A stretch of DNA of 64,000 nt from VSJD01 sp964617825 (GTDB lineage Bacteria; Verrucomicrobiota; Kiritimatiellia; JAAZAB01), in the NCBI GenBank assembly GCA_964617825.1, contig CAZTWL010000021.1:1-64000 (forward strand), read 5' to 3'. The translations under genes and the position numbers were made by a program. Below, in pieces: positions 50,655-60,492 of this stretch (position 1 is the first letter of the stretch; every line of letters starts with the position of its first letter). The notes beneath the pieces were generated by a model that ran no database searches, was not told the DNA's origin, and saw only the letters and a list, made by a program, of their open reading frames with translations.

Positions 50655-52286
50655 TTATCTGACAAATTCATCTTCGAGGGCGGGCGCGCCGTGAACGATC
50701 TTGAAAGTGCAGGCATGCGCCACAGAGGCTTCGAGCGCATCGATCTTTTTGACAATCAGATCATCGGAGGCCGCCGCACGGGCTTCGCCGAGTTTTGCCT
50801 GCGCTGCGTGAAGCAGTTCCAGATCGATCCAGTTGCCCGTGGCGGCGAGGTCGAATTCGGCCTCGGCCTGGTGCGCGTTCTCAAGGCAGTCGACAAACCC
50901 GACAATGCTGCCGGCAGCAGTTTCATACACGCCCTCGGCCCATTTCGTTTTCAACGCCGAAATGTCGGCATTCGGTTTCCAGGCCAGATTGGAAAACACA
51001 AAAAACTCAAGCGACCAAACGCTTCCCTGGCCGACAAGGTTCAGAGTGCGCCACGGAGTGATGTAAGCGCCCCTGGCGCCGGTCGCCAGATAGCGCTTGA
51101 GATTCGCCCTGATGACGCCGCTCAGCGGGGTAAGCGGCGGCTGGCAGCCGACATTATCCACGCAAATCACGCTGCCTTTGGGCATGCGCGCATAATATTT
51201 CTTCAGTTTTTTAAGAACGGGCGCATTGGCTTTGTCGGCCAGCGCATAGTGATAGTTGACCCCCGACGCCTCAAAGCAATAAACGATATTGCCCGCCGCC
51301 GGAGGTTTCGCCGGAGCATCAAGGAGTTCAGCCTGCAGGAGGACTTTCAGCTTTTTACCCGGGAATGCTTTTCTGACTGCCGCCGCCGCTTCATCGAAAA
51401 ACTGCATGTAGGCATCGGCGATCGAAACGCCCTTCGCAGGCTGGTATTTCAAACTCTCCTTGCTGGGCGCAAGCGCCACGGCATTAAGCTCAGGATGAGC
51501 CTTCAAAAAAGCGAGGTAACGCCGGATAATGACCGCCTTGACTTCCGAATGGTCAATTTTCAGAATTCCGTTTGCATACCAGTTCGGACGAGTAATTTCG
51601 TATGTCGCTGGCCCGTATCCGCCGAAGTCACGCAGATCGGATGGCGGACAGAAATATTCGATCGAGCGGTTGGCCAGTTCAATCTTAAGTCCGCGGTCGC
51701 GCAGCGCTTCAAGCACCAGGTGCTTGGATGTGTCCCAAAGGTCGTAGCGGCCGAAATCGACGGACATTACAAACGTGGAGAGCTTGCGCTTGGCCATATA
51801 GTCGATCTGCGGCAAAATGCGTGCCGGCTCAAAGCCGTCGAAGTGGTAGATTTTTTCGTAAAGGGTTGGAGTGTAATAGATAACCCGCTCGTAAAACGCC
51901 GGAATTATTTCTTCGGCGCCTTCCGGCACATCGATCGTCAGCTGCTCAGGCACAAATTCTTTATACGGATCCGCGAATCGGCAGCCGATGCGTTCGAGCA
52001 GTTCATAGACGCCGAACAATGCCGCGCGCGGATTGGCGCCGCGGATCTCGACCGCGCCGCGGCCGGATTTCAACTCAAAGGCATCCGAGTTGTCGTCGTT
52101 GCCTGCGGAAATGAAGACCATGCCCGGCGCGCATTTCTTTTTTTCGAGAATTTTAAAGGCGGACCGGTTGACCGCATACAGATATTTAGCCAGTTCCCTG
52201 GCAGCGAACCGCACCACGCGCCCGGACCCGGGCGGGAAGCAGATGTCAGCTTTCGCGAATCCATTTTCGGTCAAGCGAACGTTCAT
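50655..52286 (-). CDS. DUF4838-family protein B
   Basis: A 543-residue paralog of protein A and the first gene of the pair. Shared blocks are ARELAKYLYAVN, EIRGANPRAALFGVYELLERIGCRFADPY, PQIDYMAKRKLSTFVMSVDFGRYDLWD and NAVALAPSKESLKYQPAKGVSIADAYMQFFDEAAAAVRKAFP in pieces, in the same order as in A. No signal peptide is visible. AGGAGACTT upstream supports the ATG at 52286. Divergence of about half the positions from protein A suggests an older duplication with different substrate range rather than a recent copy. Both lie downstream of the giant secreted protein gene, on the same strand, separated by 270 bases. Confidence 0.8.
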   Translation of the reverse strand: MNVRLTENGFAKADICFPPGSGRVVRFAARELAKYLYAVNRSAFKILEKKKCAPGMVFISAGNDDNSDAFELKSGRGAVEIRGANPRAALFGVYELLERIGCRFADPYKEFVPEQLTIDVPEGAEEIIPAFYERVIYYTPTLYEKIYHFDGFEPARILPQIDYMAKRKLSTFVMSVDFGRYDLWDTSKHLVLEALRDRGLKIELANRSIEYFCPPSDLRDFGGYGPATYEITRPNWYANGILKIDHSEVKAVIIRRYLAFLKAHPELNAVALAPSKESLKYQPAKGVSIADAYMQFFDEAAAAVRKAFPGKKLKVLLQAELLDAPAKPPAAGNIVYCFEASGVNYHYALADKANAPVLKKLKKYYARMPKGSVICVDNVGCQPPLTPLSGVIRANLKRYLATGARGAYITPWRTLNLVGQGSVWSLEFFVFSNLAWKPNADISALKTKWAEGVYETAAGSIVGFVDCLENAHQAEAEFDLAATGNWIDLELLHAAQAKLGEARAAASDDLIVKKIDALEASVAHACTFKIVHGAPALEDEFVR

Positions 52287-52556
52287 AAAATAAAGTCTCC
52301 TGCAAAAGATTAATAATGCTCGCAGACCCTCCGGGCCGATGCCCTACCCGTTTTCGCTTTCAAACTGTGTGGGACTGTAGCAATGCGAATTCATAATTGC
52401 CAGTTGAAAGAATATCCGTGGCGCAGTGACAAATGTTCCAAGGCAGCAGAGGTATAGAGGATCGCCGGCGCTGGGATCAAGTCCGTTTGCAGACATTGCA
52501 ACGGGGCTACAGGCGGCCATATCGCCCGAACTGCCGATGAGTTATGACCCCTGAAA

Positions 52557-55500
52557 TTATTGCACCGGGGAACAACCGGGCGCACCAAACTGCAAAGTTA
52601 TAACTTGGCCCGTAGTTGACAGCTTGATCAACCAGAGGCCGGAGGCTGGCAGGTAAATGCAAATGTCCACCTTGCCGTCACCGTCGTAGTCACCAATCAC
52701 GGGTTGCCCGGAAATGGCAACGGACAATTCGAGTTCGCCGCCGGATGAATTGCGAATCTTCCACCCATACGAAGGATGATAGACAGCCAAGTCCGTAGTC
52801 CCATCCCCATCATAGTCGCCGGGAACCGGCGTGCTGTCCGGCCAACCCAACTGGGCATATTGAAAATCGGGCATTTGGGCGCCGGCGGGCAGCCAGAACC
52901 AATAGCTGCCCGATGCGTGATAAAGCGCCGGATCGGTCCTGCCATCGCCGTCGAAATCGCCCGCCACGTGGTCATAACCTTCCGCCCCAAAAAAACGCAC
53001 ATCGACCTGCCCGCTTGCAGAAAGGACCGTGATCCAGTTGCCTGTGGATTCCTCATACACACCAAAATCCGATAGGCCATCACCATCGAAGTCTCCACGC
53101 AGAGGCACGTAGCCCAAGCCTCCACCCTGCAATGCACCGATGGTTTGGTTTTCGGAGTAATATACCATCCAGTTGCCGCCATAAAGTCCGGTGTAAATCA
53201 GATAATCGGATTTACCGTCACCATCGAAATCGCCGGCACAGGGCAGGAACCGGTCATCGCCAAACTGGGCACTCACAAACCCCATGGATGAGCCCTGAAC
53301 GTACCAAAACCCAGTGGCCAGCTCATATAAGACCATGTCCGACATTCCATCACCGTCATAGTCGTTAATGGGATGATAGACTATTTTTGAAGTATCAATT
53401 TTGATAGTGTCCGCGCGCATGACAATATTATTGACTAAATTTGGGTCAACCAGCGTGGATGGTGCCGCATGTCGCACCTTGGCAAACACGTAATAGCGGC
53501 CGGAAACATTTGACGGAATCGTCAGCTGCTCACGGTTCGCTCCCGAAGCTGAAATTGTGGTCCGTGATCCCGCGCCGAGATTAACGTCCATCTGGTAATC
53601 GCCAAGCCATAGATCATCATCATTGCCCAAAGTCGTGTCCAGAGAGAGATAAACATCTATGACAATGCGTGCATTCAACAAGGCCAGGCTTCCCGGACCG
53701 TTATTGACAAGCACCACAGCCAAAATCCCGGGATGATCGCCCGCGCGCAGCCGGTTCGGCAGCAAAACCAGGCTGGAGAGCGCCAAGTCCGCATTGCTGG
53801 AAGGTGTTTGATTGACGGCCGCATAACCGCTATTCGGATTGCTGAATCGTCCCGCGCCAATGGCGTTCACGGCTTTCACCCAGTAATAATAGCTTGTGCC
53901 CGCCGTTACGCCCGTATCGTCATAACTGGTCATAGTCGGATCGGGACCGGGAACCTTCGACGCCAAAGCGGAATTGTTGAGCGTATGCCGCCATACTTCA
54001 TAACGGATCGCTCCGCTCGACGCACTCCAGGTCACACGCACCTTATCCGTGTATGTGCCGTCACTGGCATGCACATTGGCAGGCGCCGCCGGAACCTCAA
54101 CGGCGGCAGACCGCTGGCCGACATCGTAAGAACTGAATTCACTGACTCCGGCCGAATTTGTTGATTTGACCCAGTAATAATAAAATGTCCCGGCAACTGC
54201 GCCAACGTCGTCATATTTGGTTGAAGCAGCATCCCCTATCTGCTCCGCGTCTGCGGAATTATTGGATGTATGCCGGAATATCCGATATCCGGTTACATCC
54301 TCCGCCGGATGCCAAGTCAAGGCGACCTTATTTGTATACGCCCCATCGCTGGCGCTCAGTCCCGTGGGCGCCGCCGGCGGGTCATTCACCGTCAAACAGG
54401 CAACCGAACTGGTCGCTACACCGGCAATATTGGTAACAATGCAACGATAATCACCCTCATCGGCTTGGGCCACCACGGCTATCGTATAGTTTGAGGAATT
54501 TGCCCCATTGATGTTTTCCATATTTTTTTGCCATTGATAGCACAATGGCGCCGTCCCCACCGTGGTTAGCTGAAACATCACAGAAGAGTCAGGATTATTC
54601 GTCTGAGACTGCGGGTTGACCGTAATCACCGGCGGGTCATTCACCGCCAAACTGGCAACCGAACTGGTCGCTACACCGGCAATATTGGTAACAATGCAAC
54701 GATAATCACCCTCATCGGCTTGGGCCACCACGGCTATCGTATAGTTTGAGGAATTTGCCCCATTGATGTTTTCCATATTTTTTTGCCATTGATAGCACAA
54801 TGGCGCCGTCCCCACCGTGGTTAGCTGAAACATCACAGAAGAGTCAGGATTGTTCGTCTGGGACTGCGGGTTGACCGTAATCACCGGCGGGGCATTCACC
54901 GTCAAACTGGCGACCGAACTGGTCGTTGCACCGGCAATATTGGTGACAATGCAACGATAATCACCCTCATCGGTTTGGGCCACCACGGCTATCGAATAGT
55001 TTGAGGAATTTGCCCCGTTGATGTTTTCCATATTTTTTTGCCATTGATAGCAAAATGGCGCCGTCCCCACCGTGGTTAGCTGAAACATCACAGAAGAGTC
55101 AGGATTATTCGTCTGGGACTGCGGGTTGACCGTAATCGCCGGCGGGTCATTCACCGTCAAACTGGCAACCGAACTGGTTACCGACCTATCCATGTTTATA
55201 ACAACACAGCGGTAATTACCTTCATCGGACTTTAAGATCGATGTTATTGTATAATTTGATGAAGTCCTATTTTCAATAATAACATTATCTTTCAACCATT
55301 GATATCGCAAGGGAGCCGCATCGCTCACCTGGATGCTGAAAGTTGCCGATTGGCCAGGATTGTTAGTCAATGATTGCGGCTGGGAGATTACGTCTAAAGG
55401 TCCCAACCATCCCCAGACAATGGTTCCGGATTCGGCAGCATTAGTACTCGTGCCACCGCCCCAACCTAATCCGCCATTTACATAGTTCGAGATTACACTC

Positions 55501-57542
55501 GTAGAATTATCCAACCAGCGCCATACGGCAATCCGACCACCACCCCCTCCGCCTCCTCCATAAGCAGAGCCTCCCGACCAATCTCCGCCATTAGCTTGTA
55601 ATACACCGTTTGAGTCTCCAACAAACGTGCGGCAAACAATATAAATTCCGCCACCTGAGGCGCCGGCGCCATAAAAAGAACTTCCCATACCGCCATCAGC
55701 CTTTATCGCGCCATTAACAGCCACTGTATCAGTGGCGCGGATTTGCACACTGCCGCCACCGTGACCATCCCTGTCGATACGGCTGCAAGCGCCCGCCCGT
55801 ACGCCACTTCCCGGATCGACTGGAGCATTCGATGAACCATAAACCGCACCACCTGCACCATAATAACCATTTGCACCGCTTCCCCCATAGCCGGAACCGC
55901 CATTCCACACCGTGGCGCCCGGGCCAAATGCTGCGTTCATTGCATCAGAGCCGTCACCAGGATAAATTCCTCCAGCATAACCCAGATTATTTGCATCAAA
56001 CCCGCCACCAAAATCAAGCGTCAGGTTGCGCATGTTGAACAACACTACCGCACCATTGGTGGCATGCGCAGCCGGCAAAATCCAACAGTTGCTGGCAACC
56101 AGAATGTCACCATCAACGTTAACCCGCGCGCCACAACCGGCTTCCGCGCCATTGTTAGTGAGCCCGGCCGAGATGTAAAACCGGCTGGCATTCGTCAGAA
56201 CCAGATTGTCGGAACAATGCAAGGTCGGCCCGGATGTGTTATATCCGCCCCAAGCATTCATGGGAAAAATCGGCAAGTAGTTATTTCCAAGATTCAATGC
56301 CGCCCCGCTCAAGAGGATCTGACCGCAATTGATCACGGGATTATTCGTTATCTCAAGTCTGCAGAGATCATAATTTGTACCCGCAATCACAAGTGTATTG
56401 GTAACCGTCAGATTGATGGCCGGCAGACGCAACCAAACGTTGCTGACCACCCAATCGGACAAAGCCAGATTGGTAAGGCCGGGCGCCATCCACTGACCGG
56501 TATACAGATTTGTGGGCGAAAACAAGCAACTGTCGGGAAAATATAAAGTGCCGATATCGCCGGGAATATAGGTATACATCCCGCCGGACCTAGTAGAAGC
56601 CGCGGAAAATCGAATGGATGGCATGGATATTCCACGCTGAGCGACTGTATCGTAGATAACTGCAATCCTACCGCCACCCGCCCCTCCACCACAATTAACG
56701 AAGTCTCCTTGAGGATTCCCGGCATTAGCTGTAATGGCGCCGTTTGTACCGGTAATTGTTACACAGGAAATATTAATGCCGCCACCGGAACCGCCGCCAT
56801 TATGGGCTACACCAACAGTTGGGCCAGCATCGGCCGAGATACGGCCGTTTACAACAACGTGAACAGAAGTAATGCACACGGCGCCACCACCAGCACCGCC
56901 TCTACTATTGACCTGAGAACCACCGCTCCCACCGCTGCCGGGATCCAATGGCAACGTGACGGACCCATAGGTGTTACTTTGGAACACAACCGTCATTCCA
57001 TTAACACCTGCGCCGCCATAACCAGCGCCAGACATAATACTCCCGCCACCCGGGCCATTGCCTGTGGCGTATGAACCCGTCCCTCCGGCAAACCCCTTGC
57101 CATCGACATTGATGGAACCATTGGCTTCAATGAAAATGTCCGAGCAATTCAGGCTCACGCGATTGGACATGACGTTATTTGTAAACGGCCCCACACAGGT
57201 CAGCACTCCACAATTTTGAATCGTCAGGTTGGTAGCGTAAATCGTTGTCTCCCAGTTTGAACACGCCACAGTCGCATTGCTGATGAGCATTGAACTCAAA
57301 CGCGCCGATGACTGGGTCAAACAAACAAAAGCGTTGCTATTCGTGATAACAACGCCATCGCCATCTGCCGGAACACGCGTAGCGGCAGGAACAACGGTAT
57401 TCGTCCAATTGACAACCGAGAACCAATCTCCCGTGCCCACAGACATCCATGTTTGGATATCCGCCCGCACCGTCATCAGGGCAAAAGCAAATGCCATCAA
57501 ACTGATCAACGTCAATTTGCCGAATCTGGCATTCATATTCAT
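52557..57542 (-). CDS. Giant secreted Ig/FN3/CARDB/FG-GAP protein
   Basis: A 1,661-residue exported protein. Residues 1-26 are a signal peptide ending VRA. From about 30 to 715 is a glycine-rich beta-helix-like region with many G-G-G-x-G-G turns. Four Ig-like domains follow, with the W-x-K and Y-R-C core: one divergent (about 715-799) and three nearly identical 85-residue copies (799-1054). Then come two fibronectin-III-like domains (1054-1240), a CARDB-like domain (1265-1385), and six D-[YF]-D-G-D-G calcium-binding FG-GAP/VCBS repeats to the end. No sortase, Por or membrane anchor is seen at the C-terminus. GGAGG lies ten bases before the ATG at 57542. Likely adhesive or glycan-binding. Confidence 0.85.
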   Translation of the reverse strand: MNMNARFGKLTLISLMAFAFALMTVRADIQTWMSVGTGDWFSVVNWTNTVVPAATRVPADGDGVVITNSNAFVCLTQSSARLSSMLISNATVACSNWETTIYATNLTIQNCGVLTCVGPFTNNVMSNRVSLNCSDIFIEANGSINVDGKGFAGGTGSYATGNGPGGGSIMSGAGYGGAGVNGMTVVFQSNTYGSVTLPLDPGSGGSGGSQVNSRGGAGGGAVCITSVHVVVNGRISADAGPTVGVAHNGGGSGGGINISCVTITGTNGAITANAGNPQGDFVNCGGGAGGGRIAVIYDTVAQRGISMPSIRFSAASTRSGGMYTYIPGDIGTLYFPDSCLFSPTNLYTGQWMAPGLTNLALSDWVVSNVWLRLPAINLTVTNTLVIAGTNYDLCRLEITNNPVINCGQILLSGAALNLGNNYLPIFPMNAWGGYNTSGPTLHCSDNLVLTNASRFYISAGLTNNGAEAGCGARVNVDGDILVASNCWILPAAHATNGAVVLFNMRNLTLDFGGGFDANNLGYAGGIYPGDGSDAMNAAFGPGATVWNGGSGYGGSGANGYYGAGGAVYGSSNAPVDPGSGVRAGACSRIDRDGHGGGSVQIRATDTVAVNGAIKADGGMGSSFYGAGASGGGIYIVCRTFVGDSNGVLQANGGDWSGGSAYGGGGGGGGRIAVWRWLDNSTSVISNYVNGGLGWGGGTSTNAAESGTIVWGWLGPLDVISQPQSLTNNPGQSATFSIQVSDAAPLRYQWLKDNVIIENRTSSNYTITSILKSDEGNYRCVVINMDRSVTSSVASLTVNDPPAITVNPQSQTNNPDSSVMFQLTTVGTAPFCYQWQKNMENINGANSSNYSIAVVAQTDEGDYRCIVTNIAGATTSSVASLTVNAPPVITVNPQSQTNNPDSSVMFQLTTVGTAPLCYQWQKNMENINGANSSNYTIAVVAQADEGDYRCIVTNIAGVATSSVASLAVNDPPVITVNPQSQTNNPDSSVMFQLTTVGTAPLCYQWQKNMENINGANSSNYTIAVVAQADEGDYRCIVTNIAGVATSSVACLTVNDPPAAPTGLSASDGAYTNKVALTWHPAEDVTGYRIFRHTSNNSADAEQIGDAASTKYDDVGAVAGTFYYYWVKSTNSAGVSEFSSYDVGQRSAAVEVPAAPANVHASDGTYTDKVRVTWSASSGAIRYEVWRHTLNNSALASKVPGPDPTMTSYDDTGVTAGTSYYYWVKAVNAIGAGRFSNPNSGYAAVNQTPSSNADLALSSLVLLPNRLRAGDHPGILAVVLVNNGPGSLALLNARIVIDVYLSLDTTLGNDDDLWLGDYQMDVNLGAGSRTTISASGANREQLTIPSNVSGRYYVFAKVRHAAPSTLVDPNLVNNIVMRADTIKIDTSKIVYHPINDYDGDGMSDMVLYELATGFWYVQGSSMGFVSAQFGDDRFLPCAGDFDGDGKSDYLIYTGLYGGNWMVYYSENQTIGALQGGGLGYVPLRGDFDGDGLSDFGVYEESTGNWITVLSASGQVDVRFFGAEGYDHVAGDFDGDGRTDPALYHASGSYWFWLPAGAQMPDFQYAQLGWPDSTPVPGDYDGDGTTDLAVYHPSYGWKIRNSSGGELELSVAISGQPVIGDYDGDGKVDICIYLPASGLWLIKLSTTGQVITLQFGAPGCSPVQ
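54381..55145 (-). repeat. Three tandem 255-bp repeats encoding Ig-like domains
   Basis: Units begin at 54381, 54636 and 54891, each 255 bases (85 codons), with only a few substitutions between copies, many of them silent. The adjacent upstream Ig unit (55146 to about 55395) shares the protein fold but has diverged strongly. The pattern indicates recent unequal crossing-over or slippage inside the gene. Confidence 0.9.
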
Positions 57543-57611
57543 AAATCGACTTCCTCCTTGCATCAGAAGCGCGTTCATCCCAAAGCAATAAAAAGGACCC
57601 AATAAAAACGA

Positions 57612-57617
57612 ATTATA
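57612..57617 (-). promoter_or_regulatory. Candidate -10 box of the giant-protein gene
   Basis: A perfect TATAAT on the minus strand, preceded by TG, 69 bases upstream of the ATG at 57542. No recognisable -35 element lies at 16-18 bases, so regulation by an activator is possible. Confidence 0.35.
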
Positions 57618-58003
57618 CAGTGCGAATGGACTCGTAGGAGTGCCTCACACGCAATCGCTATCATTTGCATGATATCAGAATGCTTTAAAGACAGTCAATA
57701 AAAGGAAATCGTCCGAAATTGCGGATTCCGTTTTGCAACTACTCGGTTAAGGCCGTCGAAACAGGTTGGAATCATTGAACTTTCTTTATCGCGGTTTTCA
57801 CTGCGTTGATAAGCGCGTATTCAACTTGATGCCACAGCACATTTCAATGGATGCATTAATGAACCTGTAAATGAGGATATCTCTGCGTAAAGCCTCTGAA
57901 ATGGACCTGATCGGACAGCGTCAATGGAATCGTCCACGCCCTGTGATTCATGCACGGAAGGGAAAGAAACGACGAAGGCAAATTATTGGCTTATACTATG
58001 ACT

Positions 58004-58031
58004 GCAAAGCGCCTTGCGCGGCGGCCTTTGC
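58004..58031 (-). terminator. Hairpin directly after pepD
   Basis: GCAAAG and CTTTGC arms with an additional GCC/GGC pairing and one bulge enclose a nine-base loop. It begins immediately after the pepD stop codon. No U-run follows, so terminator function is tentative. Confidence 0.35.
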
Positions 58032-59459
58032 CTACCATTGTTCAAGCAGGCTATGCAAGAAGGTATAGACACGCGCGACCGAAGCGATCTCCAGCCGCTC
58101 GCTGGGGCTATGGATATCCTCCGTGTGCGGCATGAAAGCAATCATTTCCAACTTCGGATTAAGGCCGCAGAAAATACCGGTTTCCAAGCCGCCATGCGTC
58201 ACTTTGATCCGCGGTTTGCTGCCGGTAAGCTTTTCATTAAGTTCCAGCGCTTTCTTGAGCAGGAGCGAACTTGTCCGCGGCGGCCATCCCGGATAGGCGC
58301 TGCCGGTTTCCGCCAGGCCGCCAACCAAGGCGAAATGGGCGGCAATCTTGCCGGTCAAGGCGGCCCTTTCGGCATCGTCCATGCTGCGCTGACTGGTCCG
58401 GATAACGAGATGGCCCGCCTTCGAATGCATGGCCGCAAGGTTGCTGCTGGTGCGAACGCAGTTAAACTCCTCGGAAAACGCGACCACCCCGTTGGGAACC
58501 GTCGCGACGGCCTCCAACAATTTTCTTTGCAATTCCCGGCGCCATAACGACTCCGGACGCAACACGCCGGAAACGACGATTTTAAAATTTTCCGGAGCAT
58601 CGAATTCCCGCGCCAATTCGAGGGCAAACCGGTCGGCGCGCCGTTGCAATGTCCCCACAGACTCAGGACTGACTCCGCGCGCCAGCGCATCACGCGGGAT
58701 CGCATTTTCCACTGAGCCCCCTTCAATGGCGCCAATCCTGATCTGCGGCTCGGAAGCAAGGAAGCGACACAGATAAAGCAAGGCATTGCCGCGCCGGTCG
58801 TTGATATTGGATCCCGAGTGGCCGCCAATCAGGCCCGAAAGCTTAATCTCCACGCCGTTGCCCATGTCCGCCGGCTCCGGCTCCGTCTTGAAATCGATTA
58901 CCAACCGGCAGCCTCCCGCGCATCCGATACAGATCTGATTTTCAGAACCGCCATCGAGGTTCAGCAGATAATCGCCCTTTAGAAATTCGGGATCGATCGA
59001 CTGGGCGCCGTAAAGCCCGGTTTCCTCCGAAACAGTGAAAACCCCCGCCAGCGGCCCCATTCTTAAACTGCGGTCGAATAGCACGGCCAGGGCCATGGCC
59101 ACCCCTATGCCGTCGTCGGCGCCCAGCGTCGTGCCATCGGCAACGATCCAACCGTCACGCACGCTCGGCTTGATCGGCATGGTCGTGAAGTCAAAACTCG
59201 AACCAGGGACGGATTGCGGGACCATATCAAGGTGGCCCTGCATGATGATCGTCGGCCGTTTCGCCAAACCCGGCGCAGCGGGCCGGTCGATCCGCACGTT
59301 GCCGGCAGCATCCATCCGGCTTTGCAGCCCGTGTTCCGCGGCAAGCGCAACGATCCGATTTGCCAACAACGCTTCATGCCCCGAAGGATGCGGAATGGAG
59401 CAGATTTCCCCAAAATAACGCCAGACAGATCGCGGTTCAAGTTCTTCGATATTACTCAT
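58032..59459 (-). CDS. pepD: Aminoacyl-histidine dipeptidase PepD (M20 family)
   Basis: Zinc dipeptidase cleaving Xaa-His and other dipeptides in the cytoplasm. The 475-residue protein shows PHPSGHEALLANRI near residue 23, the metal histidine in IIMQGHLDMVPQ (about 71-82), the bridging aspartate in LGADDGIGVAMALAV, the E-E pair in VSEETGLYGAQ and GGHSGSNINDRRGNA in the lid domain. The C-terminal KVTHGGLETGIFCGLNP and MPHTEDIHSPSERLEI segments are PepD-specific. It lacks a signal peptide. A sugar-phosphate isomerase-like gene precedes it by 101 bases on the same strand. Confidence 0.93.
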   Translation of the reverse strand: MSNIEELEPRSVWRYFGEICSIPHPSGHEALLANRIVALAAEHGLQSRMDAAGNVRIDRPAAPGLAKRPTIIMQGHLDMVPQSVPGSSFDFTTMPIKPSVRDGWIVADGTTLGADDGIGVAMALAVLFDRSLRMGPLAGVFTVSEETGLYGAQSIDPEFLKGDYLLNLDGGSENQICIGCAGGCRLVIDFKTEPEPADMGNGVEIKLSGLIGGHSGSNINDRRGNALLYLCRFLASEPQIRIGAIEGGSVENAIPRDALARGVSPESVGTLQRRADRFALELAREFDAPENFKIVVSGVLRPESLWRRELQRKLLEAVATVPNGVVAFSEEFNCVRTSSNLAAMHSKAGHLVIRTSQRSMDDAERAALTGKIAAHFALVGGLAETGSAYPGWPPRTSSLLLKKALELNEKLTGSKPRIKVTHGGLETGIFCGLNPKLEMIAFMPHTEDIHSPSERLEIASVARVYTFLHSLLEQW

Positions 59460-59560
59460 ATCAACTTCTCAGGCGCTATGGCCACGTCCTTGCCGGCTGA
59501 GCTCGATTGCCGCCCAGGCTCTACGCAAAATCAAATTTTCAATATTCCGGCGATCTTGTT

Positions 59561-60301
59561 TCACCGACCGAGCTTGCGAATATTATCGATGCAGGTCTTA
59601 GCGCTCTCCAGCGGGCCACAGGCGTACTTCTCCTGCTCGACGACATACCATTTCACGGAGGTTTCCTTCTCAAGGACATCGAAAATCTCCGCCCATTTCA
59701 CGACACCTTCACCCACAGCTGCGTTGGGATTATCGGGGCTGAATTCCTTTATGTGGACCGACTCGATGCGCCGGCTGTATTTGCGCAGGATGGCGGAAAC
59801 GTTCTGCCCGGCGCAGGTGGCCCAGCCGATATCCAATTGCACGAGGAAGTCGGCCGGCGTTGCGGCGAAAATGCGATCGAACTTCGTAACACCGTTTTCG
59901 AGCTCGAACTCCTGCACATGATTGTGGAAGCCCACCCGCATCCCGCACTCCTTGGCCCGCCGATGCGCGGCATTCAGACGCGCAATGGTAGTCGCCAGAT
60001 CTTTGCTGTCGGCCCAAGGCACGATCAGCCGATCAGTGCCGAGGACTTTATTCATGGCCGCAATCTTAGCGAAGCTGTCGCCTTCCAACAATTCCAGCCC
60101 AACATGCGATCCCGCGCAACGCAGGCCGCAATCGTCGAGCATCTTCCGCAAAACGACGCCATCGAGATCGTAGTATCCGGCAAACTCCACGCCGACATAT
60201 CCCATGGCGGCAACCTTGCGCAGCGTTCCGGCAACATCCTTGGCAGCGACGTCACGGAGCGAGTACAGTTGAATGGCAACCGGAATCTTTTTCGTGGACA
60301 T
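59561..60301 (-). CDS. Sugar phosphate isomerase/epimerase-like TIM-barrel protein
   Basis: A 246-residue protein of the AP-endonuclease-2/xylose-isomerase-like barrel family, whose members isomerise or epimerise keto-sugars or inosose. It begins VAIQLYSLRDVAAKDVAGTLRKVA, keeps GYVGVEFAGYYDLDG, VGLELLEGDS, VGFHNHVQEFE with the metal histidines, VQLDIGWATCAG and a glutamate in ESVHIKEFSPDNPNAAVGEGVVKW in blocks. AGGAGTTGATAGG directly precedes the ATG at 60301. It lies between the large DUF4838/CBM9-like gene and pepD, all in the same direction, suggesting a role in using sugars released by those proteins. Confidence 0.87.
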   Translation of the reverse strand: MSTKKIPVAIQLYSLRDVAAKDVAGTLRKVAAMGYVGVEFAGYYDLDGVVLRKMLDDCGLRCAGSHVGLELLEGDSFAKIAAMNKVLGTDRLIVPWADSKDLATTIARLNAAHRRAKECGMRVGFHNHVQEFELENGVTKFDRIFAATPADFLVQLDIGWATCAGQNVSAILRKYSRRIESVHIKEFSPDNPNAAVGEGVVKWAEIFDVLEKETSVKWYVVEQEKYACGPLESAKTCIDNIRKLGR

Positions 60302-60492
60302 CCTATCAACTCCTTTCTGACTGCTTTTTTGATAAAACCATCAAAACCTTCTTTTCAACATAAACTGCCGTCACGCGATCGGCGGCAACACCCCGCATAT
60401 TTCCAAGCGGCACAAAATAAAATCCGGCGCCGGCCTGAGCAATGACTCCCCTGCTTTGGCGCTTGCCGGAATGCTCGACGCCAAGGTGAAGA

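Larger units (their letters stand above)
57543..58031. other. Intergenic region between giant-protein gene and pepD
   Basis: 489 bases, AT-richer than surroundings, without a supported gene. It contains the candidate -10 box of the giant-protein gene near its left end and, just after the pepD stop, the GCAAAG/CTTTGC hairpin annotated separately. Short plus-strand frames near 57871-58547 are the antisense of pepD or low-complexity. Confidence 0.5.

Noticed and set aside
49911..52313. 800-codon plus-strand frame across the DUF4838 pair
   Set aside because: Spans two well-formed minus-strand genes with ribosome sites and family motifs; no domain is recognised in it.
54381..55145. Regular repeats that could suggest a CRISPR or other array
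   Set aside because: The unit is 255 bases, in frame, and encodes an 85-residue Ig-like domain, so it is a protein repeat.
57871..58547. Plus-strand frames after the giant-protein gene
   Set aside because: Mostly antisense to pepD, with basic low-complexity translation and no ribosome site.
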